A DNA stretch of 56,081 nt from an uncultured Bacteroidales bacterium (GCA_934725535.1 CAKVBV010000005.1:1-56081); one strand, 5' to 3'; positions 47,807 to 55,331 are shown, counted from the stretch's first letter. Made by a program: numbers and translations. Notes: generated by a model not told the origin, from the letters alone.

Positions 47807-49336
47807 TCATACAGATAAGCATTGTTTTACCACCTCATGGTCGTCGAAGTGATGTTTGACGCCTTTGATGATTTGGTAGTCCTCGTGCCCTTTGCCGGCG
47901 ACGAGTATCACATCGCCCTTGCGGGCGAGGGTGCAGGCAGTCTTGATGGCAGAAGCACGGTCTTCGATGATGAGCGTGTGGCGCAGTTCGTCCTCGGTGA
48001 GACCTGCCGCCATGTCTTGCAGAATGGCAGCGGGTTCCTCGTCGCGGGGGTTGTCGGAGGTCAGTATCAGCGTCGTACTCTGGTCGTAGGCTATTCGCGC
48101 CATCATCGGACGCTTGCCCTTGTCCCTGTTGCCACCGCAGCCGACCACCGTGATGACCTGTGCGGGTTGCTGCTGCCTGGCAGCCGTGGACGATACTATC
48201 TCGTTGATGGTGCGGAGCACATTCTCCACCGCATCGGGCGTGTGGGCGTAGTCAATAATCGCCGTCCAGCCCTGCGGGGCGTGTATGGTCTCGAAGCGTC
48301 CGTTCACGGGGTGCAGGCTGCTGAGTACGCGGAGCACCTCCATGGGGTCGAAGCCGAGTTCGACAGCCGCACCGTATATCAACAGCAGGTTGCTCACGTT
48401 GAAACGCCCGACCAACGGCACAAATACCTCGGTGTCCACCGCCCCTTGCGTACTCTGTATGCGAAGCAGCATACCGTCAAACCCTTCTTCGAGTATCTTG
48501 CCGCGGAAGTCCGCCATGCTACGTGTGGAGTAGGTGAAGACGTGTCCACGGCAGTTTTGCGTCATGACCAGCCCGTTCTTGTCGTCCATGTTGGTGATGG
48601 CAAAGGAGGTCTTGGGGAGGTTGTCGAAGAGGCGTTTCTTGGTGTCGCGGTAGTTGTCGAAAGTCTTGTGGTAGTCGAGGTGGTCGCGTGTGAGGTTGGT
48701 GAACAACGCCCCCGCGAACTGCAAGCCCGCGATGCGCTCCTGCGCGATGGCGTGGCTGCTGACCTCCATGAAGGCGTACTCGCAGCCTGCGGAGACCATG
48801 CGGGCGAGTAAGGCATTGAGTTCCAGTGCATCCGGGGTGGTGTGCGTTGCCTCGACGGGTTGGTCGTCCACGTAGTTGATGACCGTGGAGAGGAGCCCTG
48901 CCTTGTGTCCGAGGGCTCTGGTCAGGCGGTAGAGGAGAGTGGCGGTGGTGGTCTTGCCGTTGGTGCCCGTTACACCCACCAAGTGCAGGTGTCGGCTCGG
49001 CTCGCCGTACCAAGTGTGCGCCATTCTGCCCAGCGCCTCATCGCTACTGCGCACCAGTATATAGGTGGTATCTTGACTTGCAATTCTTAATTCTTCATTC
49101 TTCATTTTTAATTCCCCGGGCAGATAGGTGCTGTCTTCCAACACTACCGCTCTCGCGCCTTTCTCCACGCATTGTGCGATGAACGTATGTCCGTCCACGG
49201 TGGTGCCGCGTTGGGCTACGAACACATCGCCGTCACCCACGCGGCGCGAATCGAATTGGATACCTTGCACTTCCACATCCGTGCTGCCCACGGTTTGCAG
49301 CACCTCCACACCTTTCAGCAACTCACTCAGTTTCAT
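47807..49336 (-). CDS. murE: UDP-MurNAc-tripeptide synthetase MurE with a repeat-encoded insertion
   Basis: Adds the third stem amino acid; the DNPRDEEP motif fits the meso-diaminopimelate type. The 509 residues show FDSRRVGDGDVFVAQRGTTVDGH, the ATP loop GVTGTNGKTTTATLLYRL, EVSSHAIAQERIAGLQF, FTNLTRDHLDYH and YAHTPDAVENVL. About eleven extra residues at 77-88 (LKMKNEELRIAS) sit in the N-terminal domain and are encoded by a 7-nt repeat (49081-49113). The frame continues to a TTG at 49351, but the ATG at 49336 starts the normal MKLSELL. Confidence 0.94.
   Translation of the reverse strand: MKLSELLKGVEVLQTVGSTDVEVQGIQFDSRRVGDGDVFVAQRGTTVDGHTFIAQCVEKGARAVVLEDSTYLPGELKMKNEELRIASQDTTYILVRSSDEALGRMAHTWYGEPSRHLHLVGVTGTNGKTTTATLLYRLTRALGHKAGLLSTVINYVDDQPVEATHTTPDALELNALLARMVSAGCEYAFMEVSSHAIAQERIAGLQFAGALFTNLTRDHLDYHKTFDNYRDTKKRLFDNLPKTSFAITNMDDKNGLVMTQNCRGHVFTYSTRSMADFRGKILEEGFDGMLLRIQSTQGAVDTEVFVPLVGRFNVSNLLLIYGAAVELGFDPMEVLRVLSSLHPVNGRFETIHAPQGWTAIIDYAHTPDAVENVLRTINEIVSSTAARQQQPAQVITVVGCGGNRDKGKRPMMARIAYDQSTTLILTSDNPRDEEPAAILQDMAAGLTEDELRHTLIIEDRASAIKTACTLARKGDVILVAGKGHEDYQIIKGVKHHFDDHEVVKQCLSV
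49081..49113 (-). repeat. 7-nt periodic repeat inside murE
   Basis: Plus-strand heptads AATTCTT, AATTCTT, CATTCTT, CATTTTT. The same heptads occur outside genes at 49358-49385. Confidence 0.78.
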
Positions 49337-49357
49337 ATACCTAACATTCAATTATTA

Positions 49358-49385
49358 ATTCTTCATTCTTAATTCTTAATTCTCA
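49358..49385 (-). repeat. 7-nt periodic repeat between ftsI and murE
   Basis: ATTCTTC, ATTCTTA, ATTCTTA, ATTCTCA. It supplies the last codons and the stop codon of ftsI (49369-49371) and approaches the murE start. Confidence 0.75.
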
Positions 49386-51180
49386 ACACCTTCTCCCCGT
49401 CCTCTATCACATATTCCGCCGCATATACCATGGTCTTCTCGGCTATCTGCCTAACCACCGAGCCGCAGTCCATACCCGCATCGTAGTAGCCGTAGTATTT
49501 CGGACCGCTAATCACGCAGATACATGTGTATTGCGGGTCCTCCTCGGGGAAGTAGCCCACGAATGACATACGGTGCCTGCGGCTCTGGTACCTGCCGTTC
49601 TCAAACAGTTGCGCCGTGCCCGTCTTGCCCGCGATATGCACCAGATTGCTTTGGGCTTTCCTCATGCCCCACGGGTTCACCGATGCCGTGCCCAGATGGT
49701 TGTCCCATACCACGTCATGCAAGCACGATTGTATGTCGCGCAGCGTGGACGACCCGCAAATACTGCTTTCGATGGTCTCCGACCGGTATGTCTTTATCGG
49801 CTTGCCGTTCTTCCGAACCTCCCGTACCAGCACGGGCGAAATCATCTTACCCCCGTTCGCAATGCCGTTGTAGAACAGCATAGTCTGCATCGGACTCATC
49901 TCCACCGAATAGCCGTACGACATGCGCGAGATGGTCACCGTGTCGTTGGGTATGTCGATACGCGCTTGGTCGGCACCCGGGATGATGTAGTCCACGCTGT
50001 CCAACACGCCCATACGCTCCAACTTGTGCACGAACTTGCGTGCGCTGCCCTTGTAACCCTCGGTGATTATCTTCGCCATGGCGATATTGCTGCTGACTGC
50101 CAGCGCGTTGCGTATGCTGTACACCGTATCCCGCGGGTGCGAGTCGGTATGCCGTGCGTTGTAGTAAGTCCAGCCCTTGCGATAGACTTCCACGGTGTCG
50201 TCGATGTCAATCTTGCCGTCGTCCAATGCCGCCATGAGTGCGATGGTTTTGAACGTGGAACCGGGCTCCACGCGCGACACTACGTGGTTCATTGCCTCAT
50301 AGTAGGTGCCGTCTTCGGCTCGGTCCAAGTTGCACATCGCCTTTATCTCGCCTGTGGATACCTCCATGAGCGCGACACAACCCCAATCGGCTTCCGTCTT
50401 GTTCAGCCGCTGACGCAACGCCGTCTCGCAGATGTCCATGAGGTTGGCATCCAAGGTGGTATAGACGTCGCACCCGTTCACCGCCTCTTTCACCGGCACA
50501 TAGCGCAACTTGCCCGCTACGGGTTGCCGAACACTCACGCCGTCTTCACCGCACAGATAGGTGTCGAAACCCTTCTCGATGCCCGCGTTTCCGTGTCCCC
50601 CTTCGCCATAGATACTGCCGATGGTCCGACTGCCGAGGCTGCCGAAAGGCTTCACTCGCCGATGCAGGTCTTCATAGTGGAAACCGCTCTTGTAGTACCC
50701 GCGCCTGACGAGGGGCAACTGCTGGATTTCCTTCTTCTGTATGTAACTGATACGTCCCCTGTACAGACGTATATCCCTTTCCCTACTGGTGCGCGCCCCG
50801 TAGGCTTTCACCATCTGACGCTTGTACTCCTGTGCCGTTTTGTCGCCGATAATCCTGCTGAGCCCTTCGGCGATGGAGTCCACATTCTCCCAGAACAGTT
50901 TACCGTTGTCTAAATGTAGGGCTTCCACACGTGTGTCTATATGCACGCTGTACTGCGGGATACTGGCGGCAAGCAACCGACCGTCCGCATCGTAGATATT
51001 CCCTCGCGTTGCGGGAATGGGCTTGGTCACGGACTCAAACTTGTCCGCAATGCTCTCCCACTGATTCCGTTCCACGGTCTGTAGCCTGACAATCTGAAAC
51101 AACACCACACCGAACAGCATCGTAATCACCACAAAGATGATTGCGAACCGAAGTATCGTATTTTTCAGATTGTCACTCAC
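49369..51180 (-). CDS. ftsI: Septal peptidoglycan transpeptidase FtsI (PBP)
   Basis: Class B penicillin-binding protein that crosslinks septal peptidoglycan. The 603 residues comprise an N-terminal membrane helix (about 10-32), the dimerisation domain (PIPATRGNIYDADGRLLA) and the transpeptidase with STFK (308-311), SSN (363-365) and KTGT (519-522). It ends soon after the domain (VYAAEYVIEDGEKVLRIKN), so the C-terminal PASTA domain present in Bacteroides FtsI is absent. The last residues (RIKN) are encoded by a heptad repeat. The start is GTG at 51180. Confidence 0.94.
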   Translation of the reverse strand: MSDNLKNTILRFAIIFVVITMLFGVVLFQIVRLQTVERNQWESIADKFESVTKPIPATRGNIYDADGRLLAASIPQYSVHIDTRVEALHLDNGKLFWENVDSIAEGLSRIIGDKTAQEYKRQMVKAYGARTSRERDIRLYRGRISYIQKKEIQQLPLVRRGYYKSGFHYEDLHRRVKPFGSLGSRTIGSIYGEGGHGNAGIEKGFDTYLCGEDGVSVRQPVAGKLRYVPVKEAVNGCDVYTTLDANLMDICETALRQRLNKTEADWGCVALMEVSTGEIKAMCNLDRAEDGTYYEAMNHVVSRVEPGSTFKTIALMAALDDGKIDIDDTVEVYRKGWTYYNARHTDSHPRDTVYSIRNALAVSSNIAMAKIITEGYKGSARKFVHKLERMGVLDSVDYIIPGADQARIDIPNDTVTISRMSYGYSVEMSPMQTMLFYNGIANGGKMISPVLVREVRKNGKPIKTYRSETIESSICGSSTLRDIQSCLHDVVWDNHLGTASVNPWGMRKAQSNLVHIAGKTGTAQLFENGRYQSRRHRMSFVGYFPEEDPQYTCICVISGPKYYGYYDAGMDCGSVVRQIAEKTMVYAAEYVIEDGEKVLRIKN

Positions 51181-51184
51181 GGGT

Positions 51185-51243
51185 ATTAACTATTAATTAT
51201 TACCTATTACTGCACCTATTAACTATTAATTATTACTTATTAC
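51185..51243. repeat. AT-rich direct repeat between ftsL and ftsI
   Basis: Two copies of a stretch of about 27 nt beginning ATTAACTATTAATTATTAC, separated by a few bases. It has partial 7-nt phase and fills the whole gap. Confidence 0.7.
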
Positions 51244-51551
51244 TGTACCCGCGTAGCGGGTACATCACTCTCTTTCACTTTGCTTCCTCGTTTCTTCAGT
51301 TCCTCTGCCACTGCCGATTGGCGGGTTACTTCTACGAGTTGTGCATTGACGGTCAGTTGCTCGAACTGTACATCCTGCAACTCTTTCTGCAGGTCGCTGA
51401 GGTGCTTCTGCTGCCTTTGGGCTTGGTATCCCGCATAGATATACACGAATATCAGTCCGCATATCAGCAGTATCAGTTTGTACTGCCTGCGAAACCAGCC
51501 CCGCTTCAGCACATCTCCGCTAAGTATTTCCTTTATACTCCCTTGCCTCAT
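51240..51551 (-). CDS. ftsL: FtsL-like division protein
   Basis: A bitopic protein of 103 residues with one membrane helix (YKLILLICGLIFVYIYAGY) and a coiled coil (RQQKHLSDLQKELQDVQFEQLTVNAQLVEV). Position between rsmH and ftsI identifies it as FtsL, the partner of FtsB and FtsQ. The frame also permits a GTG two codons earlier (51557). The C-terminal VPATRVQ is encoded by a palindrome (51247-51265) that reaches the stop codon. Confidence 0.82.
   Translation of the reverse strand: MRQGSIKEILSGDVLKRGWFRRQYKLILLICGLIFVYIYAGYQAQRQQKHLSDLQKELQDVQFEQLTVNAQLVEVTRQSAVAEELKKRGSKVKESDVPATRVQ
51247..51265. repeat. GTACCCGC palindrome at the ftsL stop
   Basis: 8-bp arms GTACCCGC and GCGGGTAC around GTA, immediately before the ftsL stop codon in gene direction. 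Confidence 0.7.
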
Positions 51552-51568
51552 TGCCACACCTCACTAAC

Positions 51569-52681
51569 TCATTTCATTGCGCATTGTGCATTATGCATTG
51601 CGCATTGTTGCTCCGCAACGCGCAGTTTCGCACTCCTCGCTCTCGGGTTCCGCTCCACTTCCTCTGCACTTGCCGTAGCCCCTTTCTCTATCACGCGGAA
51701 GGGTGTCAGTATGTTGCCGTAGAAGTCCTTTTCGATGGTGCCGTCCAGATTACCGGAACGCAGAAAGTTCTTCACTATCCTGTCTTCCAATGAGTGATAG
51801 GTCAGTATCACTATCCGCCCGCCCGGGCGAAGCAACTCGCGTGCTGCCAACAGCATCTCCCGCAGGGCTCCCAACTCGTCGTTCACCTCTATGCGTAATG
51901 CTTGGAACATCCGCGCCAAGTCTTTCTTTGCCCATGTCGGCACCTCCACCTCTCCTGACGGAGAAATCTTCAGACTGTTCCCCCCGTTTGTTGCCGACAA
52001 TGCCGACATCCCCCTCTTTGAGGGGGCTTGGGGGAGTGTGAGCATTGCTGTCAGTTGCTCTGTCCTTAGAATGGGCGCATTCTCCCTTTGTCTGACTATC
52101 CGCTGTGCCACGGCTTTGGCGTTGTTCATCTCGCCGTAGATACGGAACACCCGTGTTAAGTCTTCCTCGGAGTAGGTGTTTACTATGTCGGCTGCGGTGC
52201 GCCCGCCTTCTTGGTTCATACGCATATCCAGCGGACCGGCAAAGCGGAACGAGAAGCCACGCTCTGCCTCGTCAAAGTGATGGAAACTCACACCCAAGTC
52301 AGCCAACAGCCCGTCTATCTCCGTTACCCCGTAGTAGTCCATGAAGTTCTTCAGGTAACGGAAGTTACCATGCACAAACTGCCATCGCTTGTCGTTGAAC
52401 AACTGACGGACCTCCCCTAACCCCTCCTTCGAGGAGGGGTATTCAGAGCATCTGCACTCTCCCCCTTTGAAGGGGGAGTGGGAGGGGGTCTGCTCGTTTA
52501 TATATGCGTCCATGTCTTGGTCAAAGGAGAACAGCCTGCCGTTGTCTCCGAGCCTGCTCATGATAGCGCGTGAGTGACCTCCTCCGCCGAAGGTGACATC
52601 CACATACGTCCCTTCGGGCTGTATATTCAGTCCGTTTATCGTCTCCTGCAGCATTGCCGGTATGTGGTACACCTCGTTCAT
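51569..52681 (-). CDS. rsmH: 16S rRNA m4C1402 methyltransferase RsmH with three repeat-derived insertions
   Basis: SAM-dependent methyltransferase for 16S rRNA C1402. The catalytic body is intact: YVDVTFGGGGHSRAI, FSFDQDMDAY, LADLGVSFHHFDEAERGFSFR, MRMNQEGGRTAADIVN, FQALRIEVNDELGAL and ILTYHSLEDRIVKNF. It has 370 residues against about 305 in relatives. Extra segments: about 62-98 (two C/G palindromes, giving TPSHSPFKGGE and YPSSKEGLGEV), about 216-248 (another palindrome plus a small TCTCC hairpin), and the last 13 residues (QQCAMHNAQCAMK, a 7-nt repeat). An upstream TTG (52687) is possible; the ATG is at 52681. Confidence 0.94.
   Translation of the reverse strand: MNEVYHIPAMLQETINGLNIQPEGTYVDVTFGGGGHSRAIMSRLGDNGRLFSFDQDMDAYINEQTPSHSPFKGGECRCSEYPSSKEGLGEVRQLFNDKRWQFVHGNFRYLKNFMDYYGVTEIDGLLADLGVSFHHFDEAERGFSFRFAGPLDMRMNQEGGRTAADIVNTYSEEDLTRVFRIYGEMNNAKAVAQRIVRQRENAPILRTEQLTAMLTLPQAPSKRGMSALSATNGGNSLKISPSGEVEVPTWAKKDLARMFQALRIEVNDELGALREMLLAARELLRPGGRIVILTYHSLEDRIVKNFLRSGNLDGTIEKDFYGNILTPFRVIEKGATASAEEVERNPRARSAKLRVAEQQCAMHNAQCAMK
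51575..51609 (-). repeat. 7-nt periodic repeat at the 3' end of rsmH
   Basis: CATTGCG, CATTGTG, CATTATG, CATTGCG, CATTGTT on the plus strand. Encodes the final QQCAMHNAQCAM of RsmH. Confidence 0.8.
52008..52037 (-). repeat. In-frame C/G palindromic element in rsmH, copy 1
   Basis: Encodes LPQAPSKRGM. Read in the opposite orientation to most other coding copies, yet still open. Confidence 0.82.
52409..52439 (-). repeat. In-frame C/G palindromic element in rsmH, copy 2
   Basis: Inner arms CCCCTCC and GGAGGGG with an outer GGGGAGG arm. Encodes YPSSKEGLGEV. Confidence 0.8.
52457..52490 (-). repeat. In-frame C/G palindromic element in rsmH, copy 3
   Basis: Inner arms CTCCCCC and GGGGGAG around TTTGAA. 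Encodes QTPSHSPFKGGE. Confidence 0.8.
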
Positions 52682-52703
52682 ATTCAATTTCTCCGCTATG
52701 AAG

Positions 52704-52736
52704 AATTAATGGTTAATTACACGATAATTATATGTT
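52704..52736. repeat. 11-nt periodic array, 33 nt, identical to 46229-46261
   Basis: AATTAATGGTT, AATTACACGAT, AATTATATGTT between rsmH and mraZ. Exact duplicate of the copy beside the GxxExxY gene. Confidence 0.85.
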
Positions 52737-52755
52737 CCTTTTCCCTCTTATGACC

Positions 52756-53229
52756 TTACATGGAGCCTTGGTTGCAGGATGTGCCCCCTTTCATTTTCTG
52801 TCTTATACGTTCTGCCAAATCTTTCTGCGGCATCTGCTTGTCTCGGAAGACACTCGGGCTCCACAGCGCGAAGCGGTCCAGCATACCCACGAACAGCACA
52901 TCCTGTTGGGCACCTATCATCTCCACGTTCTTCTTCTGGAGCAGTACGCGTCCCTGGCTGTCGGGTTCGAGGATTTCCGCCTCTGCCATAAACTGCATCA
53001 GTATCATCTGGTCGTCAGGGTCCCACTCGTTCAGGGCTTGGCGCAGTTGCCCCACTTTCTGGTTCCATACTTGTTCAGGGTAGAAGATGATGCACGCATT
53101 GTCTGTATCTCGGCGCATAATGATACGGCGCGACTCCATCTCGCCCAGTATCTTTCTGTACCCGGCGGGGATGAATATGCGCCCTTTCTCATCCAGCCGC
53201 GCTTCGATATTGCCAATAAACGTACTCAT
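52756..53229 (-). CDS. mraZ: Transcriptional regulator MraZ
   Basis: A 157-residue AbrB-like DNA-binding protein with two swapped-hairpin repeats: FIGNIEARLDEKGRIFIPAGYRKIL (first) and EAEILEPDSQGRVLLQKKNVEMIG (second). MraZ binds TGGG repeats and represses the dcw operon it heads. It begins the leftward cluster here, and two such boxes lie at 53326-53340. A variable tail (KGGTSCNQGSM) follows the second domain. Confidence 0.95.
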   Translation of the reverse strand: MSTFIGNIEARLDEKGRIFIPAGYRKILGEMESRRIIMRRDTDNACIIFYPEQVWNQKVGQLRQALNEWDPDDQMILMQFMAEAEILEPDSQGRVLLQKKNVEMIGAQQDVLFVGMLDRFALWSPSVFRDKQMPQKDLAERIRQKMKGGTSCNQGSM

Positions 53230-53299
53230 TTCGTTTCCCTGTGGGTTGTCTGTTTGTTTCTTTCGGGTTATTTGTCTGCTTCTTATCTCATTTCCGCCG

Positions 53300-53307
53300 C
53301 AAAGTTA
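53300..53307 (-). promoter_or_regulatory. -7 box of the mraZ/dcw promoter
   Basis: Leftward TAACTTTG, followed by CGG as in other promoters here. The position 20 nt upstream has GTGG instead of TTTG and is covered by the MraZ boxes. Confidence 0.65.
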
Positions 53308-53325
53308 CGAAAATTATTTCATATA

Positions 53326-53340
53326 CCCCACTTTTCCCCA
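53326..53340 (-). promoter_or_regulatory. mraZ: MraZ operator, two TGGGG boxes 10 nt apart
   Basis: Leftward TGGGGAAAAGTGGGG: two TGGG-type MraZ boxes with the 10-bp period known for MraZ sites. They sit over the -33 region, so binding should block RNA polymerase and give autorepression. Most known operators have three boxes; I see two. The rest of this 325-bp gap holds the rubrerythrin terminator and no gene. Confidence 0.75.
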
Positions 53341-53496
53341 CAAAAATTTTATCAGTACCTTTATAAGCAGTTTATTAACAATGTTATCAACATATTATAT
53401 TGCTCATTGTAAGCATGTTATCATCGTTATCAGTATAGGTGGTGTAAAATGGTGGACTTGTTATGTTCCGAGCGGTATTTCAGTATGATACGTGTA

Positions 53497-53530
53497 CAAA
53501 AAAGACTGCCCCGCATATATGGAGCAGTCT
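53497..53530 (-). terminator. Rho-independent terminator of the rubrerythrin gene
   Basis: Leftward AGACTGCTCC and GGGGCAGTCT pair with one mismatch, followed by TTTTTT. It starts 24 nt after the rubrerythrin stop. Confidence 0.88.
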
Positions 53531-53554
53531 CAAATGTCTGTTTACAGGACAGGA

Positions 53555-54103
53555 TTACTTTTTGAAGTAGCGATTGTAGAGTCCTTCAAAGCCTTTTCCG
53601 TGGCGAGCCTCGTCTTTTGCCATCTCGTGCACGGTGTCATGGATAGCATCAAGGTTGAGTTGCTTAGCGCGTGTGGCAATACGCAGTTTGTCTTCGCAAG
53701 CGCCGGCCTCTGCCATCATACGCTTTTCGAGATTGGTCTTGGTGTCCCAAACCACTTCGCCGAGCAGTTCTGCGAACTTAGCGCAATGCTCAGCCTCCTC
53801 AAAAGCATAGCGTTTGAACGCCTCAGCGATTTCGGGATAGCCTTCGCGGTCAGCCTGACGCGACATGGCAAGATACATACCCACTTCGGTAGCCTCTCCC
53901 ATAAAGTGGGCATTGAGGTCTTTCTTCATTTGGTCATCGGTATCTTTTGCCACACCAATCACGTGTTCGCAGGCAAATGTGATACCTGCAGACTCGTCAA
54001 CTTCTTTCCATTCCACAATTTGCTTGCACTGAGGGCAACGCTCAGGAGGCTCTGCTCCTTCGTACACGTATCCGCATACGGGACAAACGAATTTCTTTGT
54101 CAT
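53555..54103 (-). CDS. Reverse rubrerythrin (N-terminal rubredoxin domain)
   Basis: A 182-residue diiron peroxidase of anaerobes that reduces hydrogen peroxide. The rubredoxin centre is N-terminal (FVCPVCGYVYEG and RCPQCKQ), as in reverse rubrerythrins. The four-helix bundle follows, with GEATEVGMYLAMSRQADREGYPEIA, FEEAEHCAKFAELLGE and EMAKDEARHGKGFEGL supplying the iron-binding Glu and His residues. The ATG at 54103 is chosen because the rubredoxin domain starts there. It has its own promoter and terminator, so it is a single-gene unit. The repressor, if any, is not seen. Confidence 0.93.
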   Translation of the reverse strand: MTKKFVCPVCGYVYEGAEPPERCPQCKQIVEWKEVDESAGITFACEHVIGVAKDTDDQMKKDLNAHFMGEATEVGMYLAMSRQADREGYPEIAEAFKRYAFEEAEHCAKFAELLGEVVWDTKTNLEKRMMAEAGACEDKLRIATRAKQLNLDAIHDTVHEMAKDEARHGKGFEGLYNRYFKK

Positions 54104-54197
54104 AATCATTTGTTTTTTTAGGTTGTTGTAATATAAGTTTGCTGTCTTTTCAGAGGCACTCCCCAACACAGGGGATGTGTATCCCTAAAATCCGCTA

Positions 54198-54229
54198 CAA
54201 AGATACTGTATTTTTTCCGAACAAACAAA
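54198..54229 (-). promoter_or_regulatory. Bacteroidota-type promoter for the rubrerythrin gene
   Basis: Leftward TTTG (54226-54229), a 20-nt spacer, TATCTTTG (54198-54205). It lies in the 349-bp gap up to rfbD, which otherwise holds only the array at 54371. Confidence 0.87.
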
Positions 54230-54370
54230 AAGGTACTCTTTTTGTCTCGTTCTTTTCCGTTGATTTTCGCATATACGACGTCAAGCAATAGTGCCGAAAT
54301 GAACAAGCGCGGATACGACAGGTATTATACTATTTTTACAATTAACCTCTTCGCACCCGCATAACAACCT

Positions 54371-54414
54371 GCTATCCACTCGCTATCCACTCGCTATCCT
54401 CTCGTTGAAAGTAT
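54371..54414. repeat. 11-nt periodic array (GCTATCC type)
   Basis: GCTATCCACTC twice, GCTATCCTCTC, then GTTGAAAGTAT. The sequence after it (AACTATTTATA) also follows the array at 5749, so the two share more than the units. Confidence 0.82.
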
Positions 54415-54452
54415 GTGTTTATAACTATTTATAAATAAAGGAGAAGTGATGA

Positions 54453-55331
54453 TTACGGTTTCAAGAGCAGTTGCAGGCAGCGGTGAAGTCCGTCGGTCCA
54501 GTAGGGAATGGTGATGCCAAAGGTCTGCTTGATTTTGGTTTTGTCTAAGACACTGTAGTGCGGGCGGGGCGTTTGGTATTGGTATTCGCTCGACAAGATG
54601 GGGCGCAAGTTGCAGGTTTTCACCTTGTTTGCCGCGTCGGTGGGCAGCAAAGGTGCGGCTTGGGCAAAGATTTCGTGGGTGAAATCATACCACGAGCATA
54701 CGCCTTCGTTGGTGAAATGATAGACACCCGCGTGCCATTCGGGCGCGTTGATGGCGGCATAGATGGCGGTAGCGAGGTCGGCAGCATAGGTGGGGGTGCC
54801 CACTTGGTCGAAGACCACTCCGAGATTGTCGCGCTCTTGTCCAAGGCGGAGCATGGTCTTCACAAAGTTGTTCCCATAGGCGGAATACAGCCATGCTGTA
54901 CGAATGATAATCGCTTGTGGATTAGCGGTTTGCAATAGTTTCTCCCCTTCCAACTTGGTGCGTCCGTACGCCGTGCGCGGGGCTACGGGGTCGTCCTCAC
55001 GGCAGGGGATACAACCTTCGCCGGAGAAGACATAGTCGGTGCTGATGTGTATGATATGGGTGCCCGCAAGTGCCAGGTTCTCAACGGCTTGCGCGTTGAT
55101 GAGTCGGGCAGTGGGTTCGTCCGTCTCCGCACGGTCCACGTTGGTGTAGGCGGCACAGTTGACGATGAGGTCGATGGCGTGTTCGCGGACGAAAGCCAAT
55201 ACCGCTTCGCGGTTGGTGATGTCCAGTTCCGCCACGTCGGTGAAGAAATAGGTATGCTGCTTGTGCTCAACGGATTGCACGCGCATTTCGGTGCCTAATT
55301 GTCCGTTGCAACCGGTAATGAGGATATTCAT
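54453..55331 (-). CDS. rfbD: dTDP-4-dehydrorhamnose reductase
   Basis: Last step to dTDP-L-rhamnose. The 292-residue SDR protein has ILITGCNGQLGTEM (NADPH loop), NCAAYTNVDRAE, ISTDYVFSGEG, and the catalytic Tyr/Lys in TAYGRTKLEGEKLL. The C-terminal RPHYSVLDKTKIKQTFGI is typical of RmlD. rfbC lies 197 bp upstream; the gap holds heptad and 11-nt repeats. Confidence 0.95.
   Translation of the reverse strand: MNILITGCNGQLGTEMRVQSVEHKQHTYFFTDVAELDITNREAVLAFVREHAIDLIVNCAAYTNVDRAETDEPTARLINAQAVENLALAGTHIIHISTDYVFSGEGCIPCREDDPVAPRTAYGRTKLEGEKLLQTANPQAIIIRTAWLYSAYGNNFVKTMLRLGQERDNLGVVFDQVGTPTYAADLATAIYAAINAPEWHAGVYHFTNEGVCSWYDFTHEIFAQAAPLLPTDAANKVKTCNLRPILSSEYQYQTPRPHYSVLDKTKIKQTFGITIPYWTDGLHRCLQLLLKP

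Noticed and set aside
49573..50913. 446-codon open frame antisense to ftsI
   Set aside because: Shadow of ftsI; composition dominated by His, Arg and Val.
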